Assembly: GCF_963678165.1 (NCBI RefSeq)
Contig: NZ_OY782755.1
Coordinates: forward strand, 3,038,001-3,102,000
Direction of reading: 5' to 3'
Source: an uncultured Acetobacteroides sp.
GTDB taxonomy: Bacteria > Bacteroidota > Bacteroidia > Bacteroidales > ZOR0009
DNA length: 64,000 nucleotides
Below the pieces are notes generated by a model. The model worked only from the letters and a program-made list of their open reading frames with translations. It was not told where the DNA came from and searched no databases. This document shows positions 34,689-44,164 of this stretch, piece by piece. Position numbers and translations under genes: made by a program. How positions within the stretch are numbered: the first letter of the stretch is position 1; each line of letters opens with the position of its first letter.

Positions 34689-36428
34689 ATGAACGTTAAA
34701 GCTTTAGCACTTCTTTTGGCAGGGGCTGCGCTCACCACCAACGTAGCCGATGCATGTACCAACTACATCGTTACCAAGGGAGCCTCGAAGGATGGCTCGT
34801 GCATCCTCTCCTACTCTGCCGACTCGCATACCCTTTTTGGGGAGCTCTACTTCTACGCCAGAGGCAGCCATGCCCCAGGCACAATGCGTACAATCCACGA
34901 GTGGGATACGGGGAGGCTCCTGGGCCAGATTCCGGAAGCACCGCAGACCTACCAAGTTGTAGGCAACATGAATGAGCATCAGCTGGTAATTGGCGAATCG
35001 ACCTACGGAGGACGCGAAGGTCTTGCCGACACCACCGGGCTGGTTGACTACGGCACCCTGATCTACGCCACGCTGCAACGCGCAAAAAATGCCCGCGAGG
35101 CCATTAAGACGATGGCGGAGCTGGTGGAAAAGTACGGCTACTACTCCGAGGGCGAGTCAATTTCTATTGTTGATCCGAACGAAGCCTGGATTTTCGAGAT
35201 CATCGGGAAAGGCACCCAAATGGTACCCGACAAGAAAACCAACCTACCCTACAATAAGTACAAGGGAGCGATATGGGTTGCCGTCCGAATTCCGGATGGA
35301 TACATATCCGGCCATGCCAACCATGCGCGCATCACCACCTTCCCCCTCGAGAAAGGAAGCAAGAACTCGATCAGCTCAAAGAACCTTAAGAAGATCTTTG
35401 ACCCCAATATCGAATACGTTTACGCCAGCGACGTCATCAGCTTCGCCCGCGAAAAGGGATTCTTCAAAGGCACCGATGCCGAATTCAGCTTCTCCGACAC
35501 CTACGCACCCCTCGATTTCGGAGGTGCCCGTGGGTGTGAAGCGCGCGTTTGGTCGTTCTTCAGGGCATTCGCCCCTGAGATGGGCAAGTACGAGGATTAC
35601 GCGCTAGGCCACAACCTTAAAAACAGAATGCCACTGTACGTTAAGCCAAATCAAAAAGTTTCGGCTCAAGATGTGATGCAGGCCATGCGCAACCACTACG
35701 AAGGCACATCAATGGACATGACCAAGGATTGCGGTTCGGGCCCATACGCGAACCCCTACCGCTGGCGCCCGATGACGTGGAAGGTTGACGGGAAAGAGTA
35801 CACCAACGAGCGTGCTACTGCAACCCAGCAAACTGGATGGGCCTACGTTGCCCAATGCCGCTCTTGGCTACCCGACGAAATTGGAGGTCTTTTCTGGTTT
35901 ACCGTTGATGATGTTGCCAACGCACCGTTTACCCCAATCTACCCCTGTACAAACCAAATTCCCAACAACTACAAGGTAGGCAACGGAAGCATGGTTAAGT
36001 ACAGCCCAATATCGGCATTCTGGCTTTTCAACCGGGTAACCAACTTCGTTTATGGCAGATATAGCCTTATGTTCCCCGACCTCTTAAAGGTTCAACAAGA
36101 ATTGGAGAATAGCCACCTAGCCACCACCGCAAATGCTGAGAACAAAGCGCTAGAGTTATACAAAGAAAGCCCTGCTAAAGCGGTAGAACTGCTTACAGAA
36201 TATACGATCAGCACTTCTTCTAAAACATTCAACCGCTGGAAAGAACTAGATGAGTACCTCCTTGTTAAGTACATCGATGGTAATGTGAAGAAAGAAAAGG
36301 ATGACAAGTTCGAAACCAACGGATACGACGCCAACATCCCAGCCTTCCCAATGCAGCCAGGCTACCCCGAATGGTGGAAAAAAGCCGTTAAAGATCAGGC
36401 CGGAGAAAAGCTGAAAGTTGTAGAATAG
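34689..36428 (+). CDS. C69 family dipeptidase
   Basis: The 579-residue protein starts with a signal peptide whose cleavage after ADA exposes Cys23 (CTNYIVTKGASKDGS). An N-terminal nucleophile Cys is the catalytic residue in the C69 (PepD) family of Ntn hydrolases. GESTYGGREGL and CEARVWSF are further family segments. It would split dipeptides outside the cytoplasm, feeding amino-acid fermentation. A -7 box lies 24 bases before the ATG. Confidence 0.93.
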   Translation: MNVKALALLLAGAALTTNVADACTNYIVTKGASKDGSCILSYSADSHTLFGELYFYARGSHAPGTMRTIHEWDTGRLLGQIPEAPQTYQVVGNMNEHQLVIGESTYGGREGLADTTGLVDYGTLIYATLQRAKNAREAIKTMAELVEKYGYYSEGESISIVDPNEAWIFEIIGKGTQMVPDKKTNLPYNKYKGAIWVAVRIPDGYISGHANHARITTFPLEKGSKNSISSKNLKKIFDPNIEYVYASDVISFAREKGFFKGTDAEFSFSDTYAPLDFGGARGCEARVWSFFRAFAPEMGKYEDYALGHNLKNRMPLYVKPNQKVSAQDVMQAMRNHYEGTSMDMTKDCGSGPYANPYRWRPMTWKVDGKEYTNERATATQQTGWAYVAQCRSWLPDEIGGLFWFTVDDVANAPFTPIYPCTNQIPNNYKVGNGSMVKYSPISAFWLFNRVTNFVYGRYSLMFPDLLKVQQELENSHLATTANAENKALELYKESPAKAVELLTEYTISTSSKTFNRWKELDEYLLVKYIDGNVKKEKDDKFETNGYDANIPAFPMQPGYPEWWKKAVKDQAGEKLKVVE

Positions 36429-36494
36429 CAAATACCAAAAAGAACAAGGCTTAAAGTCAGTCCTTTTATTATAAAATGGCTCTCAACTAATTGC

Positions 36495-36524
36495 TTGAGT
36501 ATAAAAAAATAATCACTATCTTTG
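36495..36524 (+). promoter_or_regulatory. Bacteroidota-type promoter of rplS
   Basis: TTG at 36495-36497, a 19-nt spacer and TATCTTTG at 36517-36524 match the consensus exactly. The leader would be about 73 nt, long enough for regulation, though no known structure was recognised. Confidence 0.8.
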
Positions 36525-36603
36525 CAACCTCTGTGCGCAATCTCTTACCAGAACATAGGCGTCAGTAATATTGCCGCAGGTAATCTTTAAAGTACTTTAA
36601 ACG

Positions 36604-36960
36604 ATGGATTTAATTAAAATTGCTGAGGAAGCATTCCTTCAAAAAAAGGAATACCCAGATTTTAAGAGTGGTGACACTATCACCGTTACCTACAAGATTA
36701 AAGAAGGTAACAAGGAAAGACTTCAAAACTTCCGCGGTGTAGTGCTACAACGCAGAGGTTCTGGCACCACCCAAACCTTTACCGTTCGTAAGATCTCTGA
36801 CGGCATTGGGGTAGAAAGAATTTTTCCTTACTTCTCTCCTTTCATTGATAGCATCGAGATCAACAAGTACGGTAAGGTACGCAGAGCTAGAATCTTCTAT
36901 CTACGCGGTCTAACTGGAAAGAAGGCTAGAATCAAGGAAAGAAGAGTTAACCTCGGCTAA
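36604..36960 (+). CDS. rplS: 50S ribosomal protein L19
   Basis: This 118-residue protein has L19 marks: [48 protein letters not shown] and the basic end [10 protein letters not shown]19 lies at the interface of the two ribosomal subunits. It stands alone here, not in the rpsP-rimM-trmD-rplS order of many bacteria. It has its own promoter and terminator. Confidence 0.97.
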   Translation: MDLIKIAEEAFLQKKEYPDFKSGDTITVTYKIKEGNKERLQNFRGVVLQRRGSGTTQTFTVRKISDGIGVERIFPYFSPFIDSIEINKYGKVRRARIFYLRGLTGKKARIKERRVNLG

Positions 36961-36969
36961 GAAAAGACT

Positions 36970-37000
36970 AAAACCGGATTTTTCATCCGGTTTTTCTTTT
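36970..37000 (+). terminator. Terminator of rplS
   Basis: AAAACCGGAT and ATCCGGTTTT form a 10-bp stem with a 5-nt loop, followed by TCTTTT. Confidence 0.85.
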
Positions 37001-37007
37001 AAAACCC

Positions 37008-37037
37008 TTGCAGAATCGAAAAAGTTGCGTACTTTTG
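37008..37037 (+). promoter_or_regulatory. Promoter of the first tRNA-Arg(ACG)
   Basis: TTG (37008-37010), 19 bases and TACTTTTG (37030-37037) fit the consensus. The second tRNA copy has its own -7 box (TACCTTTG, 37246-37253) without a clear -33 element. Confidence 0.7.
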
Positions 37038-37056
37038 CAACGCAATCGCGAAAAAC

Positions 37057-37130
37057 GGTTCCGTAGCTCAACTGAATAGAGCATCTGACTACGGATCAGA
37101 AGGTTACAGGTTTGAATCCTGTCGGAATCA
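37057..37130 (+). tRNA. tRNA-Arg(ACG), copy 1
   Basis: The 74-nt gene folds with acceptor GGTTCCG/CGGAATC, anticodon stem TCTGA/TCAGA around CTACGGA (anticodon ACG) and T-arm GGTTTGAATCC. CCA is not encoded. A hairpin terminator (37132-37158) follows at once. Confidence 0.95.
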
Positions 37131-37131
37131 C

Positions 37132-37160
37132 AAAAGGCATCCATTATAGATGCCTTTTCT
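37132..37160 (+). terminator. Terminator of tRNA-Arg(ACG) copy 1
   Basis: AAAAGGCATC pairs with GATGCCTTTT across a 7-nt loop; T-rich end. Confidence 0.8.
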
Positions 37161-37272
37161 CGTTATATGAGAGATCTTAGTTTTGTCGAGAGTCTTGTTA
37201 ATAGTTTTTGACAATGTAAAGTCTAGGAAATTCGGTTGCAAAATTTACCTTTGCAACGCAATCGCGAAAAAC

Positions 37273-37346
37273 GGTTCCGTAGCTCAACTGAATAGAGCAT
37301 CTGACTACGGATCAGAAGGTTACAGGTTTGAATCCTGTCGGAATCA
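37273..37346 (+). tRNA. tRNA-Arg(ACG), copy 2
   Basis: Base-for-base the same as copy 1, offset by 216 bases. The identity extends into about 20 bases upstream (TTTGCAACGCAATCGCG) and 15 bases downstream, marking a tandem duplication. Confidence 0.95.
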
Positions 37347-37347
37347 C

Positions 37348-37376
37348 AAAAGGCATCCATTAAGGGTGCCTTTTTT
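37348..37376 (+). terminator. Terminator of tRNA-Arg(ACG) copy 2
   Basis: AAAAGGCATCC pairs with GGGTGCCTTTT (one wobble) and is followed by TT. The loop differs from copy 1 and the right arm has diverged by compensatory-looking changes. Confidence 0.75.
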
Positions 37377-37522
37377 CATTTAATGTGTTCACGGCCAAAC
37401 AAGCCGTTAAAATCGAGTTAAAACAATCTCCAAGAGCAGTCATCGGAAATAAGAAAGCTGCATAAAGAGTACTTTTGCAAAACTCAATAGGCAACCCTAC
37501 TTACTAACGAATTTAGCAGCCA

Positions 37523-38788
37523 ATGTTTGTTTTCCCCCGATACGATACTTTTATCAAAAAAGCCAAGAATGGATTTATCTCGCTAAGTTCGCCCAACTTC
37601 CGTAAGTTCTTTCTGGGACAAACCACTTCGTTCATCGGCTCATGGGTTCAAAACATCGGGATGGGATGGCTGGTTTACCGACTAACCGGCTCTATAGCCC
37701 TACTTGGAGTAGTTGGCTTTAGTTCGCAAATACCTGCTCTGCTGATTACACCATTTGCCGGAGTCTTTGCAGACAAGCTTAACCGAAAGAAGGTGATGCT
37801 ATTTACGCAGCTAACCATGATGGTAATTGCCCTGCTCTTTGCCACGCTAACCCTCACCAATACCATTACTGTAGGGATGATTGTTTTTCTATCGGTTATA
37901 AACGGATTGGTGGTTGCCTTCGATACTCCTTTTCGCCATTCCATCCTATCAGACCTTCTTGACAACAAGGAGCACCTATCCAATGCGGTAGCCCTAAACT
38001 CCATCATGGTAAACACCTCTCGGTTGGTAGGACCTGCCATAGCGGGCTTTCTTATATCAGCATTTGGCGAAGGAATCTGCTTCCTAGTAAATAGCCTCAG
38101 TTTCTTAGCCATTATTGTTGCATTGCTTTCGATAAGGATAAAGATACCGCATCAGCCCAAGGTAAGCTATAGCCCCAAGGTAATAACCGACGAACTCCTA
38201 AATGGAATACGATACGCCAAGAGTAACGCAGGGTTCAGGCAGATATTTCTCATCGTGTTTCTTAGTAGCTTGCTTTGCCTACCCTTTCAAAACCTAATGC
38301 CAGCCTTTGCCAAGGATGTCTTTAGCGGCGATTCAAAGACCCTTGGACTACTATCGGGAGCATTTGGACTTGGTGCACTAATTGGCGCATTCGTGCTTGG
38401 ACAGATATCTACACCTCTTAAGCTCGTACGACTAATAGGCTATGCAGGTGTAATGCTAAGTGGAGGTATTATTCTCTTTTCTTCATCAAACATGATAGGC
38501 ATAGCCTATGTTGCGCTAGCAATTGCCGGATTTGGAATGATTTCGCTGTTTGCCTCATCGAACACAATTATTCAGGTGTACTCCAAAAACGAATTTCGAG
38601 GCCGCATGATATCGCTTTACAATGTCTCCTTTCTAGGATTAACGCCAATAGGTAGCCTTTTACTTGGACTTGCAGCACAACATATCGGGCTACAACCAAC
38701 AATTATCATTTCGAGCGTTATCTTTATGGCAATGTCCATAAATTACCTTTTTAGGTATAAATTTGTGCAACGAAAAATACAATCTTAA
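37523..38788 (+). CDS. MFS transporter (EntS-like exporter type)
   Basis: This 421-residue inner-membrane protein has about 12 helices. SPNFRKFFLGQTTSFIGSWVQ and GVFADKLNRKKVM (the loop 2-3 motif of MFS carriers) place it with the MFS_3 group that includes enterobactin exporters. The substrate is unknown. A -7 box (TACTTTTG, 37470-37477) precedes it. The tRNA-dihydrouridine synthase gene starts 9 bases after its stop, so the two are probably one transcript. Confidence 0.9.
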   Translation: MFVFPRYDTFIKKAKNGFISLSSPNFRKFFLGQTTSFIGSWVQNIGMGWLVYRLTGSIALLGVVGFSSQIPALLITPFAGVFADKLNRKKVMLFTQLTMMVIALLFATLTLTNTITVGMIVFLSVINGLVVAFDTPFRHSILSDLLDNKEHLSNAVALNSIMVNTSRLVGPAIAGFLISAFGEGICFLVNSLSFLAIIVALLSIRIKIPHQPKVSYSPKVITDELLNGIRYAKSNAGFRQIFLIVFLSSLLCLPFQNLMPAFAKDVFSGDSKTLGLLSGAFGLGALIGAFVLGQISTPLKLVRLIGYAGVMLSGGIILFSSSNMIGIAYVALAIAGFGMISLFASSNTIIQVYSKNEFRGRMISLYNVSFLGLTPIGSLLLGLAAQHIGLQPTIIISSVIFMAMSINYLFRYKFVQRKIQS

Positions 38789-38797
38789 CAAATACCA

Positions 38798-39748
38798 ATG
38801 AAACTTTACCTCGCCCCCATTCAAGGCTTCACGAATAGCACATTCCGCTCATATGTTGTACAAGCAAACGGCAACGTAACCAAAGTATTCAGTCCGTTTG
38901 TTGATGCCAAGCGCTACCGTAAAGAGGGAGAAAAGGTATTAAAGGATATTGCAAAATCGATAGGTAGCAACCAGCCTCTTATTCCTCAAGTCTTGGGCAG
39001 CAATAGTGAGGATATTTGTGCCGTTCTAACCCACTTTAAAGAACTAGGATTCGAAGAGGCTAACATCAACATGGGATGCCCCTTCCCACCTGTTGCCACA
39101 AAGCAGATGGGTAGCGGACTGATTCCTTTCCCCGAAAAGATTGATGAGATACTTAACGCAGCACTTCAGGTTGGCATTAAGATATCCGTTAAGATTAGGT
39201 TGGGCTGGACAAGCAGCGAGGAACTCGAGGTTACTATTCCTATCCTCAACAAGTACGACCTTACAGAGGTAATTATCCACCCAAGGATTGGCAAGCAGCA
39301 GTACAAAGGCGATGTAGACATGGATGCTTTTGAGCGATATGGAAAGATGCTAATGGCTCCTGTTGGCTACAGCGGCGACATCAACTCCGTAGAACAACTG
39401 GTAAATCTAAAAGAAAAGTTCCCCTTCGTAGACTCGTGGATGATTGGCAGAGGTGCCATATCTAATCCTATAATATTTAAAACTATTGAAGGCGCAGAGC
39501 CAAGCAGAAAAGAGGTTGCACTAGCGGTAAAACAGCTGCACAACCTCCTTTTCGACGAGTTCTCGGCAACGCTTAGCGGACCAAGCCATCTTATGAATAA
39601 AATGAAGCCCTACTGGGACTACTTTGAGGTGGTATTCCTACCCGACCTGAGGCAGCTTGTGAAAAAGACCGTGAAAGCAGGAACTGTAGCCAACTACCAA
39701 GCCGCCGCCAACGATCTTTTTGCCAAGGCTTCTAGAGAATTCGAATAG
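38798..39748 (+). CDS. tRNA-dihydrouridine synthase
   Basis: This 316-residue FMN-dependent TIM barrel reduces uridine in tRNA D-loops. The opening YLAPIQGFTNSTFRS, the catalytic Cys in NMGCPFPPVATKQMGSGLI, HPRIGKQQYKG and the phosphate loop MIGRGAISNP are all Dus features. Which of the Dus subfamilies it belongs to cannot be set by eye. It follows an MFS exporter gene and converges on the comB-like gene with a 1-base gap. Confidence 0.94.
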   Translation: MKLYLAPIQGFTNSTFRSYVVQANGNVTKVFSPFVDAKRYRKEGEKVLKDIAKSIGSNQPLIPQVLGSNSEDICAVLTHFKELGFEEANINMGCPFPPVATKQMGSGLIPFPEKIDEILNAALQVGIKISVKIRLGWTSSEELEVTIPILNKYDLTEVIIHPRIGKQQYKGDVDMDAFERYGKMLMAPVGYSGDINSVEQLVNLKEKFPFVDSWMIGRGAISNPIIFKTIEGAEPSRKEVALAVKQLHNLLFDEFSATLSGPSHLMNKMKPYWDYFEVVFLPDLRQLVKKTVKAGTVANYQAAANDLFAKASREFE

Positions 39749-39749
39749 G

Positions 39750-40454
39750 CTAACGCTTTACTGTTGTTCCATCGTAGCATGGAACAACAGAGCGCTTATT
39801 AAGCTGTAGGCAGAACTGCACATCCTTTTCGAAACCATGTGCAACCAGCGCTTTGTAGTGTTCTCCTTTAGAGAGGAAACCGTTTAAGTCATCTTTTTTA
39901 TCGTCGAACAGCGTTTTAAGCATGTATGCCGCATCCGTCCATTCTATGGATGCTAAAGATTCCAAAGAGTACATTATTGCGCCTGCACAAATCGAATCCT
40001 CGAGAGATACGGTATTCTCGGAACCGCTACAAACAAGGACCAGATGTTTAGCATTGGATACTTTACGGGCAACTGCCGATGCGTTTAAGAATGAGCCCAG
40101 GTATACGGCTGATGCCCCTGCAACTCCTTTTAGGGCTCTGGTGCCGTTGGTTGTTGTAAGAACAACCTCACGGCTCTTTACGCTTTCTGCCGTGTAGTTG
40201 AGCGGAGAGTTATCGATATCAAACCCATCAATTAAAACACCATCCCTTTCGCCACCTAAAATGACTGCTGGGCTTGTGGACTTAAGCGCCAGTGCCTCCT
40301 CTACGCTTTCTACCGGAATTACCGATTTAGCACCGTTGTGCAACCCTTCGACAATGACGCTAGTTGCTCTAAAAGCGTCAATAACAACAACCTCTTTACC
40401 TTCGAAATCGTAACCATCAAGAAGGCCTGCATGTAAGATAACTTCTACGTTCAT
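39750..40454 (-). CDS. comB: 2-phosphosulfolactate phosphatase (ComB) family protein
   Basis: The 234-residue protein contains VVVIDAFRATSVIVEGL, LGGERDG, FDIDNSPL and LTTTNGTRAL, the signature segments of the ComB phosphatase family. ComB removes phosphate from phosphosulfolactate in coenzyme M synthesis of methanogens; in bacteria without coenzyme M it probably serves sulfolactate or an unrelated phosphate ester. The start is placed at 40454 (MNVEVILHAG) because the longer frame runs through a terminator hairpin. Confidence 0.88.
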   Translation of the reverse strand: MNVEVILHAGLLDGYDFEGKEVVVIDAFRATSVIVEGLHNGAKSVIPVESVEEALALKSTSPAVILGGERDGVLIDGFDIDNSPLNYTAESVKSREVVLTTTNGTRALKGVAGASAVYLGSFLNASAVARKVSNAKHLVLVCSGSENTVSLEDSICAGAIMYSLESLASIEWTDAAYMLKTLFDDKKDDLNGFLSKGEHYKALVAHGFEKDVQFCLQLNKRSVVPCYDGTTVKR

Positions 40455-40480
40455 ATTCTCTCTCTTCAAATGACATCTAA

Positions 40481-40523
40481 AAATACTAAAAGGAGGCCTT
40501 ACAAGCAATCGTAAGGCCTCCTT
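40481..40523 (-). terminator. Terminator of the PAS/GAF sensor gene
   Basis: AAGGAGGCCTTAC and its complement (40490-40502, 40511-40523) form a 13-bp stem with an 8-nt loop. The minus strand continues TTTAGTATTTTT. Confidence 0.85.
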
Positions 40524-40546
40524 CAATAAGCTAAGCTAGTATATTT

Positions 40547-43276
40547 CTACTTTTGCTCCTCGATACGAATGTTGGAAAACTCCGAAACATCAAGCTGTAC
40601 CCCTAGAAGCCCTTTCTCCTTGATGGTATCAATGTAGAAAGGCATCTTGGTCGTCTTTAGCATTTTGGTTTCTCCACTATCGGTGTGCTCTTCGTGAACG
40701 TATGTTTTAGCCTCACCCTCCATAACCTCGAGCTCGGCTTGGTACACCTTCATTGCTTCATCGTGATTGTAGAAGTCGAAGTCGCTCTTGCCAATCAGCT
40801 CGTCTGGCTTTAGGCCGTGCGCCTTTGCAACGGCAGAGTTTACGACAACAAGTTTTCCAGAGTGATCCTTGACAAATACCTTTAATGGCAGGTTGTTGAT
40901 GATCTTATTGTACATCAGCTTTACGTTCTCGGCATCGGCGGAAGTCTTCTCCATATTGTCTAGGTGCTCCTTCATCGCTTCGTTTTGATGCTTCATTTCG
41001 AGTTCCATCATCTTGATGTCGGTAATCACCTTCGAGATGCCAAAGGTTCCTACGATGCGGCCATCAGTGCCAACAAGCGGCATTTTAGTGGTAGATACCC
41101 ACTGCTCGCGGCCATCTTCCCAAACCTCGTGATCCACCTGGTTAAGGATTCGTTTCCCGGTTCTAATGATCTCCATTTCCTCCTGGAATGCGCTGTTGGC
41201 ATGTTCGGCAGCATGGAAGTCGAAGTCGGACTTACCGATAAGATCGGAGCCGTTACTGGTGTTGAACAAGGGAGCCATGGATTCGCTAACTCGAATAAAG
41301 CGGCTCTGCTCATCCTTAAAGTAGATGTAGTCGGGGATGTTGGTAAGCAGCGCATCCAGCAGGTACTTTTCCTTCTCCAAATCGCCTGTCATCTGCTCGT
41401 TTTCGCGAGCGCGCTTTTCGAGTTCTTCCTGGGTGGCCTGTAGCTCCTCTAGGTTCTGGCGCATCTCCTCTTCCTGGGCAGCCATCATCTCGGCCTGTTG
41501 CTGCGAGCGCTCCAAGAGGGCAGATGTACGCTCGTTAACGCGAACGCTGGTGATGGTCGACGATATGCTTTCGGCCACCTTTTCGATAAACTGGATTTGG
41601 TACTCCTCGAGCTCGTTGAACGAAGCAATCTCGAGCACTCCGTTGATGGTATCGTTGATTTTAAGCGGAACAAGAATGAGGTTTTCCGGATTCTTCTGGC
41701 CCAAGCCAGAGGTAATTTCGAGGTAGTCGTCAGGAATTTCCTTCAGCAGGATTGACTGCTTCTCGAAGAAGCAGCGGCCTACCAGCCCCTCGCCTATCTC
41801 TACGCGCTTCTGATGCATCTTGCGGCGATCGTAGGCGAAGCAGGCGCTCATCTCCAGAAATTGGTCATCTTCCACGTCGTCGTTGAGGACGAACACGCCG
41901 CCCTGTATGGCTCCAACGTACTTCACCAGGTTCTTGATGACGTTAAACGACATCTCCTTAAGGTTATCGTGGTTGTTGCGGAGGATTTCGGCAAACTTGG
42001 CAGCCCCCTCGTTGGACCAATGCGACTTTTGGTTGGCCTCCTTTTGGGCTACCTCCAGTTCCTTCGCCTTGGTGAGGCTTCCCTGCATGCCCACTAGGGC
42101 AATACCCAACTTGTCGTCAGTGCCACGGGGCTCGTAACTGCACGCGAGGTTGCCTTCCCCGATCTCCTTGGCAAATCGGGCGGTCTCGGTGAGGTTGGCG
42201 ACCAGCCCGTTTACGGACGCGGATATTGCGCCGATCTCATCGTTCAGCAAGTACTCCACCTTCAGATCCTCGGAAACCCTTCCTTGGGCAATCTCCTTTA
42301 GGGAGTTCGTCAGCTGCTCCAGCGGGCTTAGGATTCGGACGCAGAAAACCTTCAGCAATATAGCCGCAAGGATGGTCCAAACACCCATCACCACAAGAAG
42401 GATCGTGGCTAGCAGCCCTAGCGGGCTTCCGCTACGAGGCGAGAGGAATAGGATTCCGCCATCGGCGTTTACCTTCGATAGGGGGAGGTAGTTAGCAATG
42501 TACGCATCGCCATCGAAGCTCGCCCGCTCGGCCTTACCGCTATGCTGGGCAGCTGCAAGGAGCTGCTCGCCATCGGCTAGCGACGAGAGCTTCTTCCCCT
42601 GGTACTTCTCCACGTTAGTCGAGACAACGTCTCCGCTACCGTTTACCAGCAGAACGCTGAGCGTATCGGCCTCCACGTTTTTGTTTACCAATGCCACCAG
42701 CTCCTTTAAAGGTAGCATCAGCCCAACCACCACCGTTTTTCCGTTGGATGGGGTTCCCTTTGTAGCAACCTTTAGAAAGGCCTGCTTATCGGCAGAGGTA
42801 ACCAGCGCAACCTCCTTGTCCGAGCTTACATCGGCAGCGGCAAAGCGGCTATCGGAAAAAGCTCCGGCACCAACCGCAGGCTCTCCGCTTGCGGTGAAGT
42901 GGTACACCTTGGTGGTGCCTGCGCCTGCATCGGTAACGGCGGCGTAAATATTTTTGGCATTATCGCCGGCAACGCCTTTCAGCCATTTTAGAATAGCGGT
43001 ATCGCCAACGCTGGCGCTGCTACCCAACAGGTTGTCCAAGCTGGCCGAGGCGATTTTGGCAACCTGTGCCGACGAGGCAATGCTTCGCTGGGTTGCACTC
43101 TCGAATGCGGTTGCCTGAGCCTCCAGCCGCTTCGTCTCGCTATTGTACAGTACCTTCCTCATCTGAAAGTGAAGGAGGCCTCCAATAACCATCATAAATA
43201 GCACGGAAGCGACAACGACCGCATTGGTGATTTTCTTCTTCAAAGAAAAATTGACGTAATCAAACTTTACCCTCAT
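40547..43276 (-). CDS. Membrane sensor with HAMP, GAF and two PAS domains, no output domain
   Basis: The 909-residue protein has a first membrane helix at about 15-38, an outside sensor region of roughly 240 residues, a second helix (LLATILLVVMGVWTILAAILL), a HAMP-type linker, a GAF domain (about 430-590, with GEGLVGRCFFEKQSILLKEI), a coiled coil, and two PAS domains (DALLTNIPDYIYFKDEQSRF and NKIINNLPLKVFVKDHSGKL). It then stops: there is no histidine kinase, GGDEF, EAL or methyl-accepting module. The start at 43276 (MRVKFDYVNF) suits the membrane topology better than an upstream frame to 43318. It probably signals through a partner. Confidence 0.82.
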   Translation of the reverse strand: MRVKFDYVNFSLKKKITNAVVVASVLFMMVIGGLLHFQMRKVLYNSETKRLEAQATAFESATQRSIASSAQVAKIASASLDNLLGSSASVGDTAILKWLKGVAGDNAKNIYAAVTDAGAGTTKVYHFTASGEPAVGAGAFSDSRFAAADVSSDKEVALVTSADKQAFLKVATKGTPSNGKTVVVGLMLPLKELVALVNKNVEADTLSVLLVNGSGDVVSTNVEKYQGKKLSSLADGEQLLAAAQHSGKAERASFDGDAYIANYLPLSKVNADGGILFLSPRSGSPLGLLATILLVVMGVWTILAAILLKVFCVRILSPLEQLTNSLKEIAQGRVSEDLKVEYLLNDEIGAISASVNGLVANLTETARFAKEIGEGNLACSYEPRGTDDKLGIALVGMQGSLTKAKELEVAQKEANQKSHWSNEGAAKFAEILRNNHDNLKEMSFNVIKNLVKYVGAIQGGVFVLNDDVEDDQFLEMSACFAYDRRKMHQKRVEIGEGLVGRCFFEKQSILLKEIPDDYLEITSGLGQKNPENLILVPLKINDTINGVLEIASFNELEEYQIQFIEKVAESISSTITSVRVNERTSALLERSQQQAEMMAAQEEEMRQNLEELQATQEELEKRARENEQMTGDLEKEKYLLDALLTNIPDYIYFKDEQSRFIRVSESMAPLFNTSNGSDLIGKSDFDFHAAEHANSAFQEEMEIIRTGKRILNQVDHEVWEDGREQWVSTTKMPLVGTDGRIVGTFGISKVITDIKMMELEMKHQNEAMKEHLDNMEKTSADAENVKLMYNKIINNLPLKVFVKDHSGKLVVVNSAVAKAHGLKPDELIGKSDFDFYNHDEAMKVYQAELEVMEGEAKTYVHEEHTDSGETKMLKTTKMPFYIDTIKEKGLLGVQLDVSEFSNIRIEEQK

Positions 43277-43634
43277 ATCCCCTTGTTTTCGTGATTCAAA
43301 CAGAACTATTTCAGCCACTATTAAGTCTGCGAAAGTACTACTTTCCCCGACTTAACAACATCCACCTTGCACAAATGCGCACAGCCGTTCCCCCTTACAA
43401 CCTACCCAAATCAACCAAAGCGTTGAGGCAGGCAGAGAATAGCCCACGCGTTTTTTTTGCAACAGGATTATTCCGAGCAATACTTTTACTATATTTACCA
43501 ATCTTTAAGATACACCCCAAGGTCGGGACATGCCTGTAGCGCAGGCCTACCACCCCAACCGGTAGGGAATAACCGTAACCAACAACAGCCTCCTAACGGA
43601 GGCATTACCCACTACTTAAAACCTACTATGACCA
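43277..43634. other. Divergent spacer, no gene seen
   Basis: About 360 bases between the sensor gene and the next plus-strand gene. A small hairpin, GCCTG-TAGCG-CAGGC, is near 43531-43545. Open frames here lack any supporting signal. No consensus promoter was found. Confidence 0.45.
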
Positions 43635-44111
43635 ATGAAAAGTACAATTAGCGACAAGCTGGTGAAGGACCACAAAACCGAAATCGAAGCTGCCCTCGCC
43701 ACACTAGAAAGCTTAATTAACCCTAATACCCCGGTGCTCACATCGGAGGAGCGCACGCTCTACGGGAAAGGAGGAGGAGACTCCAACAAGCTGCTGGTGG
43801 ACGATGTGAAAACCTTATCGGCCACCCAGCCCCAGCTGAACTCTCCGCTTATCGACTGGACCGAGTTCAACTCCGACAACGCTACCGCCAACATGTGCAA
43901 GAGCTGGATTAGCCGAATGGAATCGATAGCCTACAAGCTCGAAAGCGCCAAAATGATGCACGATTACGACAACTACATGGATGCCATCGACCAGTACTCG
44001 CACCTCGACTACCTCAGCCGCAACAACGTGCAGGGGGCTTCCGAGGCGCACGCCAAGCTGAAGGGGCACTTTAAGCGCGCTAAGGCCAAAAAAGAAGAGC
44101 CTAAAAAGTAG
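43635..44111 (+). CDS. Protein of unknown function
   Basis: A 158-residue, mostly helical, charged protein without a signal peptide or membrane segment. It contains a Gly-rich turn (YGKGGGDSNKLLVDD), a Trp/Asp-rich middle (LIDWTEFNSDNATANMCKSW) and a Lys-rich tail. I do not recognise the family. The codon choice and a clear terminator behind it suggest a real gene. Confidence 0.65.
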   Translation: MKSTISDKLVKDHKTEIEAALATLESLINPNTPVLTSEERTLYGKGGGDSNKLLVDDVKTLSATQPQLNSPLIDWTEFNSDNATANMCKSWISRMESIAYKLESAKMMHDYDNYMDAIDQYSHLDYLSRNNVQGASEAHAKLKGHFKRAKAKKEEPKK

Positions 44112-44130
44112 CCCATCCCAACTCTACATA

Positions 44131-44162
44131 ATAGGGTGCCCGCAATCGGGCACCTTTTTTTG
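44131..44162 (+). terminator. Terminator after the unknown gene
   Basis: GGTGCCCG (44135-44142) pairs with CGGGCACC (44147-44154), and is followed by seven or more T residues. Confidence 0.9.
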
Positions 44163-44164
44163 CC

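Noticed and set aside
37183-37383. 66-codon frame over tRNA-Arg copy 2
   Set aside because: It reads through a tRNA gene and its terminator.
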